The notes beneath the pieces are model-generated. The model searched no databases. It was not told the origin of the DNA and saw only the letters and a list, made by a program, of their open reading frames with translations. This document shows, in pieces, positions 25,191 through 32,379 of a stretch of DNA of 64,000 bases. The stretch spans positions 310,001 through 374,000 of the forward strand of contig NZ_JBAWJZ010000003.1 of assembly GCF_043876835.1 (NCBI RefSeq). Reading direction: 5' to 3'. Positions within the stretch are counted from its first letter, which is position 1. Each line of letters opens with the position of its first letter. The translations under genes were made by a program, and so were the position numbers. The stretch comes from Yeosuana sp043876835 (GTDB taxonomy: Bacteria; Bacteroidota; Bacteroidia; Flavobacteriales; Flavobacteriaceae).

Positions 25191-25427
25191 ATGAAATACC
25201 TAATTGTATTTTTCTTCATAGTATCAGCAGGAAGTATTTTTACTGGATATTTTATGAATTTTGAAAACTCAGAAAAACTTATTGGTTTTGGAGTGCTTGG
25301 TATGTTTTTTATAGTATTCCCCTTGTTCTCATACTATCGCTGGAAAGATAAAGATGTTAAAGATTACTTGCTTACTAAAGAAAATTTAGATAAAATGCGT
25401 GAACGTGAAGGCGATAAGAGGAAATAA
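25191..25427 (+). CDS. small two-helix membrane protein
   Basis: 78 residues from the ATG at 25191; an upstream in-frame TTG would add eight Lys/His-rich residues and is less likely. Two hydrophobic helices (about 1-20 and 32-52, KYLIVFFFIVSAGSIFTGYF and LGMFFIVFPLFSYY) are followed by a charged tail rich in Lys/Asp/Arg, presumably cytoplasmic. I do not recognise a family. A promoter-like element precedes it, and it converges on tadA. Confidence 0.7.
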   Translation: MKYLIVFFFIVSAGSIFTGYFMNFENSEKLIGFGVLGMFFIVFPLFSYYRWKDKDVKDYLLTKENLDKMREREGDKRK

Positions 25428-25444
25428 TTATTACTTGGTAATCG

Positions 25445-25894
25445 TTAATTTAAATTTCTCCTTTGTATAAAAAAACGTTTTAATAAATCTGCTGCTTCAT
25501 CTTCCATAACACCTCCTTTTATTATTGTTTTAGGATGCAGTTTTGTATTTAAATTGATGCAGCCGCGTTCAAAATCCCTAGTTCCATATACAATATTTGA
25601 TATCTGGCTCCAATATAAAGCACCAGCACACATTTGGCAAGGTTCTAAAGTTACATAGAGTGTGCAGTTTTGAAGATATTTCCCTCCTAAAAAATTTGCA
25701 GCAGCTGTAATAGCCTGCATTTCGGCATGCGCTGTTACATCATTTAAAGTCTCAGTTAGATTATGACCTTTTGCTATAATTCTATTTTCTACGACAATAA
25801 CAGCACCAACAGGAATTTCACCTTTTTCAAAAGCTCTTTCTGCTTCTAAAAGTGCTTTTTTCATAAAATAGGTATCATCAAACGGATTTATCAT
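25445..25894 (-). CDS. tadA: tRNA-specific adenosine deaminase
   Basis: Converts A34 to inosine in the anticodon of tRNA-Arg(ACG). The zinc-dependent deaminase motifs are intact: HAEMQAI (His zinc ligand and catalytic Glu) and PCQMCAGAL (two Cys zinc ligands). The N-terminus DDTYFMKKALLEAERAFEKGEIPVGAVIV is characteristic of TadA, and 149 residues is the usual length. The related guanine deaminases are an alternative, but the PCQMC and AHAEM context favours TadA. Confidence 0.9.
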   Translation of the reverse strand: MINPFDDTYFMKKALLEAERAFEKGEIPVGAVIVVENRIIAKGHNLTETLNDVTAHAEMQAITAAANFLGGKYLQNCTLYVTLEPCQMCAGALYWSQISNIVYGTRDFERGCINLNTKLHPKTIIKGGVMEDEAADLLKRFFIQRRNLN

Positions 25895-25969
25895 TTCAAA
25901 AAATAAAACTAAAGATTGTAAATTAATAATTGAAAGTAACTATGTTTTCAAAAATACAATTTCAAATGG

Positions 25970-25977
25970 TACATTTG
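25970..25977 (+). promoter_or_regulatory. -7 promoter element of dxs
   Basis: TACATTTG matches TAnnTTTG and ends 7 bp before the dxs ATG, which implies an almost leaderless transcript. Confidence 0.5.
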
Positions 25978-25984
25978 TATCCTG

Positions 25985-27751
25985 ATGAAAAAAAATTTAT
26001 CCAACATAAATTCTCCAACAGATTTAAGACAGCTTTCACAAGATGAATTACCTCAACTTGCCAAAGAGTTGAGAGATTTTATCATTAACATAGTGGCTGC
26101 CAAAGAAGGACATTTAGGCGCTAGTCTTGGTGTAGTGGAATTAACCATTGCCCTTCACTATGTGTTTAATACACCTGAAGACCTATTGATTTGGGATGTT
26201 GGACATCAAGCTTACGGCCATAAAATTTTAACCGGAAGACGAGATAATTTTGATACCAACAGACAAATTGGTGGTTTAAGTGGATTTCCTAAACGAGACG
26301 AAAGCATTTACGATAGTTTTGGTGTGGGTCATTCTTCAACATCAATCTCGGCGGCTTTAGGAATGGCTATTGCTTCTCAGTTAAAAGGTGATTTTCTGAA
26401 ACACCATATTGCAGTTATTGGAGATGCCTCAATAGCAAGTGGAATGGCTTTTGAGGGACTGAATCATGCAGGCGTAACCAATGCCAATTTATTAGTTATT
26501 TTAAATGATAATACCATTGGTATCGACCCAAGCGTTGGCGCGTTAAAACAGTATTTAACCAATGTTAAAAAAGGCACACAAAAACAGGACAATATTTTTG
26601 AAGCCTTAAATTTCGATTATTCCGGACCTATTGATGGTCATGATATCTATAAAATCATTTCTGAATTAGAAAGACTAAAAACAGTTAAAGGTCCAAAATT
26701 TTTGCATGTCATCACTACCAAAGGAAAAGGGTTAAAACAAGCTGAAGAGGACCAAGTAAAATATCATGCTCCAGGAAAATTTGATGCAGAAACGGGTGAT
26801 TTAATTGCAAAATCTACTTCTAAGCAACCACCAAAATATCAAGATGTTTTTGGTTATACTATAGTTGAATTAGCCAAAGAGAACAAAAACATTGTGGGTA
26901 TTACTCCTGCTATGCCGACAGGAAGTTCATTAAAATATATGATGGAACAAATTCCTGAACGTGCTTTTGATGTTGGGATTGCAGAACAACATGCGGTGAC
27001 ACTTTCTGCAGGAATGGCAACTCAAGGTTTGATTCCGTTTTGCAATATTTACTCTACGTTTTTACAACGTGCTTATGACCAAATTATTCATGATGTGGCG
27101 CTTCAAAATCTACCGGTCATTTTTTGTTTAGATAGAGCTGGTTTAGCTGGTGAAGATGGAGCCACTCATCATGGGGTTTTCGATTTATCCTATTTAAGAT
27201 GCATTCCGAACCTTATCATTTTTGCTCCTAGAAATGAAATGGAATTGCGTAACATGATGTACACGGTACAACTTGGTTTAAAACAACCTATAGCGATTAG
27301 ATATCCTCGTGGAAAAGGAATAACCATCGACTGGAAACAGCCTTTTGAAAAAATACAATTAGGAACTGGTGTTCAATTAAAAGAAGGCGATAATGTAGCC
27401 GTTTTAAGTATTGGAACCATTTCAATAAATGCTGAAGATGCCATAAAAAAAATTGAAAATAATGATGCTATTGCGCATTATGATATGCGTTTTGTAAAGC
27501 CTTTAGACGAAGCATTATTACATCAGGTTTTTGAAAAATATAATTATATTATAACACTGGAAGATAATGTTATAGCTGGTGGTTTTGGTTCAGCTATTCT
27601 TGAATTTGCTTCTGAAAATAATTATAACAACCCGATAAAAATATTAGGAATACCAGATACATTTATTGAGCATGGCAGCATTGAAGAATTACAAAAATCT
27701 GTTGGTTTGGATGCTGAAAACCTACGGTTAGTATTTAACAGCTTTTTGTAA
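25985..27751 (+). CDS. dxs: 1-deoxy-D-xylulose-5-phosphate synthase
   Basis: First enzyme of the MEP isoprenoid pathway: condenses pyruvate and glyceraldehyde 3-phosphate using thiamine diphosphate. Visible are DVGHQAYGHKILTGR near residue 75, the cofactor motif GDASIASGMAFEGLNHAG with LVILNDN, and VGIAEQHAVTLSAGMA in the second domain, with ExYxxFLQRAYDQ-type sequence and DRAGLAGEDGATHHG. Length 588 is slightly short of E. coli (620). It supplies substrate for the polyprenyl synthase at 10517-11491. Confidence 0.96.
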   Translation: MKKNLSNINSPTDLRQLSQDELPQLAKELRDFIINIVAAKEGHLGASLGVVELTIALHYVFNTPEDLLIWDVGHQAYGHKILTGRRDNFDTNRQIGGLSGFPKRDESIYDSFGVGHSSTSISAALGMAIASQLKGDFLKHHIAVIGDASIASGMAFEGLNHAGVTNANLLVILNDNTIGIDPSVGALKQYLTNVKKGTQKQDNIFEALNFDYSGPIDGHDIYKIISELERLKTVKGPKFLHVITTKGKGLKQAEEDQVKYHAPGKFDAETGDLIAKSTSKQPPKYQDVFGYTIVELAKENKNIVGITPAMPTGSSLKYMMEQIPERAFDVGIAEQHAVTLSAGMATQGLIPFCNIYSTFLQRAYDQIIHDVALQNLPVIFCLDRAGLAGEDGATHHGVFDLSYLRCIPNLIIFAPRNEMELRNMMYTVQLGLKQPIAIRYPRGKGITIDWKQPFEKIQLGTGVQLKEGDNVAVLSIGTISINAEDAIKKIENNDAIAHYDMRFVKPLDEALLHQVFEKYNYIITLEDNVIAGGFGSAILEFASENNYNNPIKILGIPDTFIEHGSIEELQKSVGLDAENLRLVFNSFL

Positions 27752-27797
27752 TGCTTTTGGTTTAGATTTTATTGATTTGTCAGAAAAAAGGTATAAC

Positions 27798-27856
27798 TTC
27801 GTTTAACGTCTGCTATAAACAATTAAAAAGTTCATAGAATAAAAGTTATCTGCAAG
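27798..27856 (+). other. possible left boundary element of the accessory cluster
   Basis: The stretch after dxs contains GTTTAACGTCTGCTATAAAC and, 20 bp on, AAAGTTATCTGCAAGCTAA. It contains no gene. Its wording resembles noncoding DNA that I associate with accessory genes in Bacteroidota, and a differently worded element follows the last gene of the cluster (30966-31077). The link is tentative. Confidence 0.25.
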
Positions 27857-27991
27857 CTAAAAAATCAAAATCTACATATCGAAAAAAATCGTCCATCAAC
27901 ATGCGCCATTAATCCATTTTAAAAAAAAACAAGCGGTTGCATCTTTGTACTGTCAATAATGACAAATAATTTACACTAAAATTATAGTACA

Positions 27992-28462
27992 ATGAAAAAT
28001 TTAAAAACACTTTTAATTGTTGCAGCTATCTCTTTCTTTTCGAACGTGATTCTAGCTCAGACGAAACCGGTTGACAGCAACAAATTGGCCAATGGCGGTT
28101 ATGATGTCGTTTCTTATTTTACAGTTAAAAAAGCTACAAAAGGAAAGAAACAAAACACAACTACTTTTAATGGGGCCAATTATTATTTCGCATCTGCAAA
28201 AAACAAAAAAACATTTGAAGCCAATCCAACAAAATATTTACCTCAATGCGATGGATATTGTGCTTGGGGAGTAGCTGAAAAAAATGTGAAATTTCCAGTA
28301 AATCCAGAAACTTTCAAAATAATAGACGGCAAATTATATTTGTTCTTTAATGGAGATTTTGAAGGAAAGCCATTCAATACTTTAACAGAATGGAATAAAG
28401 ACGAACAAAATCTATTACATCATATTGATGATGCTTGGTCAATGGTAAAAAATCTTAATTAA
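27992..28462 (+). CDS. exported YHS-domain protein
   Basis: 156 residues with a cleavable signal peptide (to VILAQ, about residue 23). The mature part is a YHS-type domain: GGYDVVSYFTVKKATKG, then FNGANYYFASAKNKKTFEANPTKY and YCAWGVAEKN. YHS proteins of this exported type bind metals or are found next to copper, redox or oxygen-stress genes; function here is unproven. It heads a run of five same-strand genes and may be expressed from a GCATCTTTG promoter element at 27939-27947. Confidence 0.85.
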   Translation: MKNLKTLLIVAAISFFSNVILAQTKPVDSNKLANGGYDVVSYFTVKKATKGKKQNTTTFNGANYYFASAKNKKTFEANPTKYLPQCDGYCAWGVAEKNVKFPVNPETFKIIDGKLYLFFNGDFEGKPFNTLTEWNKDEQNLLHHIDDAWSMVKNLN

Positions 28463-28478
28463 AATAAAAAACAGCAAC

Positions 28479-29015
28479 ATGATTACAACAGCTTTTTCAG
28501 TTCCAACAAGAGAACATGTTTCAGAAAATAACCAAATAATTTTTGATAATCTACAAAAAGCATTAGGATTTGTACCTAATTTATACGCAACCATTGCACA
28601 CTCAAAAAATGGTCTAGAAAGATATCTGGCATATCAAAATGCCAAAACATCGCTTTCTAACAAAGAAAAAGAAGCGGTAAATTTAATTGTAAGCCAAGTA
28701 AATAATTGTGCTTATTGCCAAAGTGCTCATTTAGTATTAGGCAAAATGAATGGGTTTACAGACTATCAATTATTAGAAATTAGACATGGGAAATCTTCCG
28801 ACAGTAAATTAAACGCCCTAGTGGCATTGGCTGCTGACATTACAAAGAATAGAGGTAATGCACATGAATCTAATGTAAATACTTTTTTTGAAAAAGGGTT
28901 TACCAACGAAAATTTAGTTGACTTAATCCTTCTAATAAGCGATAAAACAGCTATGAATTATTTACACAACCTTACAAAAGTTCCTGTAGATTTTCCTTTA
29001 GCACCAGCAATTTAA
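28479..29015 (+). CDS. carboxymuconolactone decarboxylase/AhpD-like peroxidase-family protein
   Basis: 178 residues in the AhpD/CMD helical family. The redox-active motif is present in NNCAYCQSAHLVLG (CxxC plus the downstream His), typical of the peroxidase-related subgroup that acts on alkyl hydroperoxides or relays thiol electrons. The start is 16 bp after the YHS gene and the gene ends in a 14-bp perfect hairpin, so the two form a short operon. Confidence 0.87.
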   Translation: MITTAFSVPTREHVSENNQIIFDNLQKALGFVPNLYATIAHSKNGLERYLAYQNAKTSLSNKEKEAVNLIVSQVNNCAYCQSAHLVLGKMNGFTDYQLLEIRHGKSSDSKLNALVALAADITKNRGNAHESNVNTFFEKGFTNENLVDLILLISDKTAMNYLHNLTKVPVDFPLAPAI

Positions 29016-29026
29016 TTCATAATTTT

Positions 29027-29065
29027 AATCGAACCAACTTAATAAGTTGGTTCGATTAGTTTTTT
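29027..29065 (+). terminator. terminator after the AhpD-like gene
   Basis: AATCGAACCAACTT (29027-29040) and AAGTTGGTTCGATT (29044-29057) are a perfect 14-bp inverted repeat with a 3-base loop, followed by AGTTTTTT. Confidence 0.85.
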
Positions 29066-29079
29066 ACGACAACATAAAC

Positions 29080-29502
29080 ATGAAAAATATAGAACAAAAA
29101 TTACCACTGCCGCCTTTCACAATGGAAACTGCTTTACAAAAAGTACAATTGGCAGAGGATGCTTGGAATAGTCAAGACCCTGAAAAGGTTTCAAAAGGAT
29201 ATACCTTTAATACCGAATGGCGCAACAGAACTGATTTTATCAATGGCCGAGAAGAAGTTGTAGCATTTCTACAACGTAAATGGCAAAAGGAACGACATTA
29301 TAAACTTAAAAAAGAACTATGGGGTTTTCGTGAAAATAGGATGGCTGTTCGTTTTGAATATGAATATCAAGATATTAAAGGACAATGGTGGCGTGCCTAC
29401 GGAAATGAAAATTGGGAATTTGATGAAAACGGTCTAATGCAAAAAAGATACGCAAGCATTAATGATTTGGCAATCAATGAAAAAGATAGAAAATTGAAAT
29501 AA
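29080..29502 (+). CDS. NTF2-like (DUF1348-type) protein
   Basis: 140 residues from the ATG at 29080; a longer frame begins with TTG inside the terminator hairpin and is rejected. The sequence shows the nuclear-transport-factor-2-like family pattern: an N-terminal helix with AEDAWNSQDPEKV, WRNRTDFINGREEVVAFLQRKW and a long strand block RMAVRFEYEYQDIKGQWWRAYGNENWEF. Such cone-shaped folds bind small molecules or catalyse isomerase-type chemistry; no catalytic assignment is possible here. Confidence 0.85.
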   Translation: MKNIEQKLPLPPFTMETALQKVQLAEDAWNSQDPEKVSKGYTFNTEWRNRTDFINGREEVVAFLQRKWQKERHYKLKKELWGFRENRMAVRFEYEYQDIKGQWWRAYGNENWEFDENGLMQKRYASINDLAINEKDRKLK

Positions 29503-29518
29503 TATCTAAATCGTAATG

Positions 29519-30397
29519 ATGAATTATAGCACATCAACACTGATCAATCCTCAAACAGGGAATTTAGCTTTTAAAGTTTTTTCATTTGACAATAATAGTC
29601 ATTTTGACCATATTCAACGTCTTAATTATTATTCTCTAATTTGGATAAAAACAGGTAAAGGTAGGGTAAAAGTAGATTTTGCAGAATATAGTTTTTCTCA
29701 AAATATGTTGCTTGCGTTTTCACCTTATCAGCCTTTTATGTTTCTTACGAATGAACCGATTGAAGGGGTCGTAATAAATTTCCATCCCGATTTTTTCTGT
29801 ATTCATAAACATCAGCAAGAAGTAGCTTGCAATGGTGTTTTATTTAATAACATATATAATCCTCCTCTTGTTTCTATAGATCAGAATGTGAATGACACCT
29901 TTGAAATGTTATTGGAACAGATAAAAGCAGAAATGCAAAATCCTGCCTTGGCTCAATATGAATTATTGGTTTCTTACTTAAAAATATTTCTAATTACAGC
30001 TTCACGAATTAAGGCGCAACAACAAACCGAAATTCAATCTAATATTAACGAATCCAAAGAACCTTTCATACTGCAAAATTTAAAAAATTATATCGAAATA
30101 CATTTTAAAACCAAACATTCTGCTAGTGACTATGCTGATCTTTTAAATATTTCAGCAAAAGCTTTGGCGAAAATAGCCAAGACACATTTTAATAAAACAC
30201 TTACAGAATTAATATCAGAGAGAATAATTATTGAGGCAAAAAGGGAATTGTATTTAACTAATAAAGCCGTTAAAGAAATTGCCTATGAATTAGGTTATGA
30301 AGACGAACATTATTTTAGTAGATTCTTTAAAAATAATGCTGACATTTCACCTCAAGTTTACAGAGATACTGTGGGTTTTGACAGGGCAATGTCCTAA
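29519..30397 (+). CDS. AraC family transcriptional regulator
   Basis: About 292 residues with an N-terminal cupin-like sensing domain (1-165) and a C-terminal AraC DNA-binding domain with two helix-turn-helix units (about 195-290; DYADLLNISAKALAKIAKTHF and VKEIAYELGYEDEHYFSRFFKNN). Two adjacent ATG codons make the start ambiguous by one residue. It lies in the accessory cluster and overlaps the beginning of the following reductase frame, so it probably regulates these neighbours. Confidence 0.92.
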   Translation: MNYSTSTLINPQTGNLAFKVFSFDNNSHFDHIQRLNYYSLIWIKTGKGRVKVDFAEYSFSQNMLLAFSPYQPFMFLTNEPIEGVVINFHPDFFCIHKHQQEVACNGVLFNNIYNPPLVSIDQNVNDTFEMLLEQIKAEMQNPALAQYELLVSYLKIFLITASRIKAQQQTEIQSNINESKEPFILQNLKNYIEIHFKTKHSASDYADLLNISAKALAKIAKTHFNKTLTELISERIIIEAKRELYLTNKAVKEIAYELGYEDEHYFSRFFKNNADISPQVYRDTVGFDRAMS

Positions 30398-30941
30398 AAA
30401 AAGAAAAAAACTTTATGGTAGAAAGGAAAAAATATTAGCGATTTCTGGAAGTACAAGCCTAAATTCGGCTAACCTTTCCATCCTAAAAATTATAGCCGAA
30501 TTGCGACAATCTAATTTTGATTTAAATATATTGGATGACTTGACCGATCTGCCACATTTCAAAGTAGAATTGACCGAAAAAAACGTGCCAGAAAAGATCG
30601 TGGAATTTAGAAATCGAATTACCGGCTCAGATGGAATTATTATTTGTACGCCCGAATATGTTTTCAGTATTCCTAGCAGACTAAAAAATGCTGTTGAATG
30701 GTGCGTATCAAAAACTGTTTTCTCGAATAAACCAACTGGACTCATAACCGCTTCAGTTAGTGGAGATAAAGGTCACAAGGAACTTAAATTGATTATGAAA
30801 ACCGTTCAAGCTAAATTTACTGACCAAACAATGCTTTTAATTAAAGGCGTAAAAGGAAAAGTAAATAAAGATGGTAAAATAGTGGACGAAAAAACAACTT
30901 CCGAATTGAAAAAATTTGTTCTTTCTAGTTTATTGATCTAA
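30378..30941 (+). CDS. NADPH-dependent FMN reductase family protein (start uncertain or frameshifted)
   Basis: Flavodoxin-like oxidoreductase that uses NAD(P)H to reduce FMN, quinones or other acceptors. The FMN phosphate loop ILAISGSTSLNSAN, IIICTPEYVFSIPSRLKNAVEW and SVSGDKG match the family. The expected start is a problem: the natural-looking ATG at 30415 is one base out of frame and hits TAG after eight codons. One extra A would give MVEKEKILAISGS. The in-frame starts are ATG at 30297, deep inside the AraC gene, or TTG at 30378, used here. Either a weak start, a real frameshift or a sequencing error is possible. Confidence 0.75.
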   Translation: MTGQCPKKRKKLYGRKEKILAISGSTSLNSANLSILKIIAELRQSNFDLNILDDLTDLPHFKVELTEKNVPEKIVEFRNRITGSDGIIICTPEYVFSIPSRLKNAVEWCVSKTVFSNKPTGLITASVSGDKGHKELKLIMKTVQAKFTDQTMLLIKGVKGKVNKDGKIVDEKTTSELKKFVLSSLLI

Positions 30942-30965
30942 TTTAACAAAAGACAAACTTAAGCC

Positions 30966-31077
30966 GTGTATAATTAATTGCTTTGGCAAGTGCTTATCTA
31001 GAAAATTCCTTCGAAATTTTCTTTGGTTCATTTTTGTTTACTAATTTAGTTGCTTAAACACGCAACTAACCATACAC
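30966..31077 (+). other. 112-bp imperfect palindrome at the right edge of the accessory cluster
   Basis: GTGTATAATTAATTGC (30966-30981) and the complement of GCAACTAACCATACAC (31062-31077) agree at 13 of 16 positions. Inside lie GAAAATT (31001-31007) / AATTTTC (31015-31021) and TAGTTGC / GCAACTA. No reading frame fills the space. It could be a recombination-site-like boundary or a remnant of a structured element; I cannot name a family with confidence. Confidence 0.45.
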
Positions 31078-31130
31078 AAGACCGATATAAGTTACAAGAT
31101 TCATATCTCAATGAGATTCATTTTAAAATT

Positions 31131-31160
31131 AAAAAACCATCTAAAGCAGATGGTTTTTTA
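31131..31160. terminator. bidirectional terminator between the FMN reductase cluster and the CHRD gene
   Basis: AAAAAACCATCT (31131-31142) / AGATGGTTTTTT (31148-31159) stem with a 5-base loop and A/T tracts at both sides. Confidence 0.85.
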
Positions 31161-31188
31161 TTGATTAAGAGCTCAAAAGGGAAAAACA

Positions 31189-31617
31189 TTATTGTTTAAT
31201 AAGCTGACCTCTAATTTCCCCTGCTTGAAAAGCTTGGCTATGGATGTTGATATAATACAAATTAGCATACAAATCTGCCTCTTGTGAAGCATCAAGTGCA
31301 GTACTGGTATAACTAATTGGAGAAGCTGCCGTTAAAGGAAACACAACCCCGCCGGATGAACCAACGGCTCCTTTGTGAATGTGGGCTGCAGTAGCTGTTA
31401 TTCCACTATATGTGGCTGTAAGGGTAAATATTTTTGTAGTGGCATTATACGTAAGCGTAGCTGTACCTGTTGCACTTGAACCCGACGCAGGCACTTCGCT
31501 TGCGCCATTTATGGTTGCCTTAAACATTACGGTGGAGTCATCATCGTCATTATTACTGCAGGACGTGAATACGATAACAATTAGAGGTAAAACCAAAATT
31601 TTAAAATAATTTTTCAT
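31189..31617 (-). CDS. CHRD-domain lipoprotein
   Basis: 142 residues; lipobox VFTSC (Cys20) followed by an Asp-rich tether (SNNDDDDS), so it is a surface or periplasmic lipoprotein. The rest is one CHRD (chordin-like) domain: FKATINGASEVPASGS, ATLTYNATTKIFTLTATYSG, AAHIHKGAVGSSGGVVFPL and YYINIHSQAFQAGEIRGQL. In bacteria this domain is found in exported proteins of unknown role. It is a single gene, next to the IS110 relic. Confidence 0.9.
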   Translation of the reverse strand: MKNYFKILVLPLIVIVFTSCSNNDDDDSTVMFKATINGASEVPASGSSATGTATLTYNATTKIFTLTATYSGITATAAHIHKGAVGSSGGVVFPLTAASPISYTSTALDASQEADLYANLYYINIHSQAFQAGEIRGQLIKQ

Positions 31618-31786
31618 AGTTAATTTTTTAAGTTAGTTAATAAACAGTATTTTATATATAACAACTGAAAGGGATTAAGTCCTGAAAAAAATGAAAAGAT
31701 TGAGAGCACATTCTTTAAACGATACTGAGAGTGACAGTCATCTGTTTTAAATTTTTGTTTTTCATCAGAACGATGGAATGCCCCAT
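31618..31786. other. noncoding stretch before the CHRD gene
   Basis: 169 bp with no convincing gene. It may hold the CHRD promoter and further decayed DNA of the neighbouring IS110 transposase; short open stretches here do not resemble a protein I know. Confidence 0.4.
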
Positions 31787-32026
31787 TAATGGATTCACCA
31801 CACATACCTTAATAGCATGTCATACAAATAACTTGCAAGACAAACATGGTAAGGACCGGAAGCTTCCATAACAACTATGAGGTCACTTTTGCAATAATCA
31901 CTCTCAATGAACTCTTTTAAACCCTTTTAAATTATTAGCATAAACTTCATGCAATAATTTGTTTTCTTCTCTAAAACTAACATCAAATGTTTGTTTACTA
32001 ATGTCGATTCCTATAACTTTACTCAT
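31787..32026 (-). pseudogene. IS110-family transposase remnant (N-terminal part, two frameshifts)
   Basis: On the minus strand from 32026 the sequence reads MSKVIGIDISKQTFDVSF, which is the start of IS110-type DEDD transposases with the first catalytic Asp. The frame breaks at an A-run (31915-31918); one base over, it continues with FIESDYCKSDLIVVMEASGPYH, carrying the conserved Glu motif. After LYDM a second shift restores VVNPL, another family motif. The remaining two thirds of the gene are missing. This is a dead, truncated copy. Confidence 0.85.
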
Positions 32027-32230
32027 GACAAATGTTTTAAATGTGCTTCTTTTTTATCAATCCTGAATCCAGGCAACCGCCTAATGAACTGTTCAAACTT
32101 TAAGCACGGGAGAAAGGGACAAGCATTGCGAACTGTTTTTAAACTAATGACGAATTATTGTCTTGCTCTTTCTCCTTTTGTTATTATTTATCTAAAAATA
32201 ATAATTGTAAATTCTTATGCTTTACAAACA
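32027..32230 (-). mobile_element. probable left-end noncoding region of the IS110 relic, with a stem-loop
   Basis: About 200 bp upstream of the dead transposase without a gene. GGAGAAAG (32109-32116) pairs with CTTTCTCC (32168-32175), and CAAG (32120-32123) with CTTG (32162-32165), enclosing a loop of some 40 bases. In the IS110 group the region upstream of the transposase encodes the structured bridge RNA, so this may be its fossil. The exact element ends were not identified. Confidence 0.45.
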
Positions 32231-32279
32231 TAGGATGACGACATAATCTCTTTAGATTAAGATATTACCACAGAAAATT

Positions 32280-32365
32280 AGAAATTTTCTTCGCAATGAC
32301 GCAAAAATATAACCCCTTCGACTCCGCACAGGGTAAACTCTAGCCCGACCACGCCAAAGCGTGGT
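32280..32365. repeat. decayed interspersed repeat DNA downstream of dgt
   Basis: Contains TTCGACTCCGCACAGGGT, close in wording to half of the inverted repeat at 34346-34420, the fragment TTCGCAATGACGCAA, and a perfect hairpin ACCACGC / GCGTGGT (32348-32365, CAAA loop) just after the dgt stop. No gene is present. The hairpin lacks a T-run and so is not a typical terminator. Confidence 0.45.
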
Positions 32366-32379
32366 AACGTCCAAAACAA

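Noticed and set aside
31991..32233. 80-codon plus-strand frame
   Set aside because: Runs antisense through the start of the IS110 relic and its upstream hairpin.
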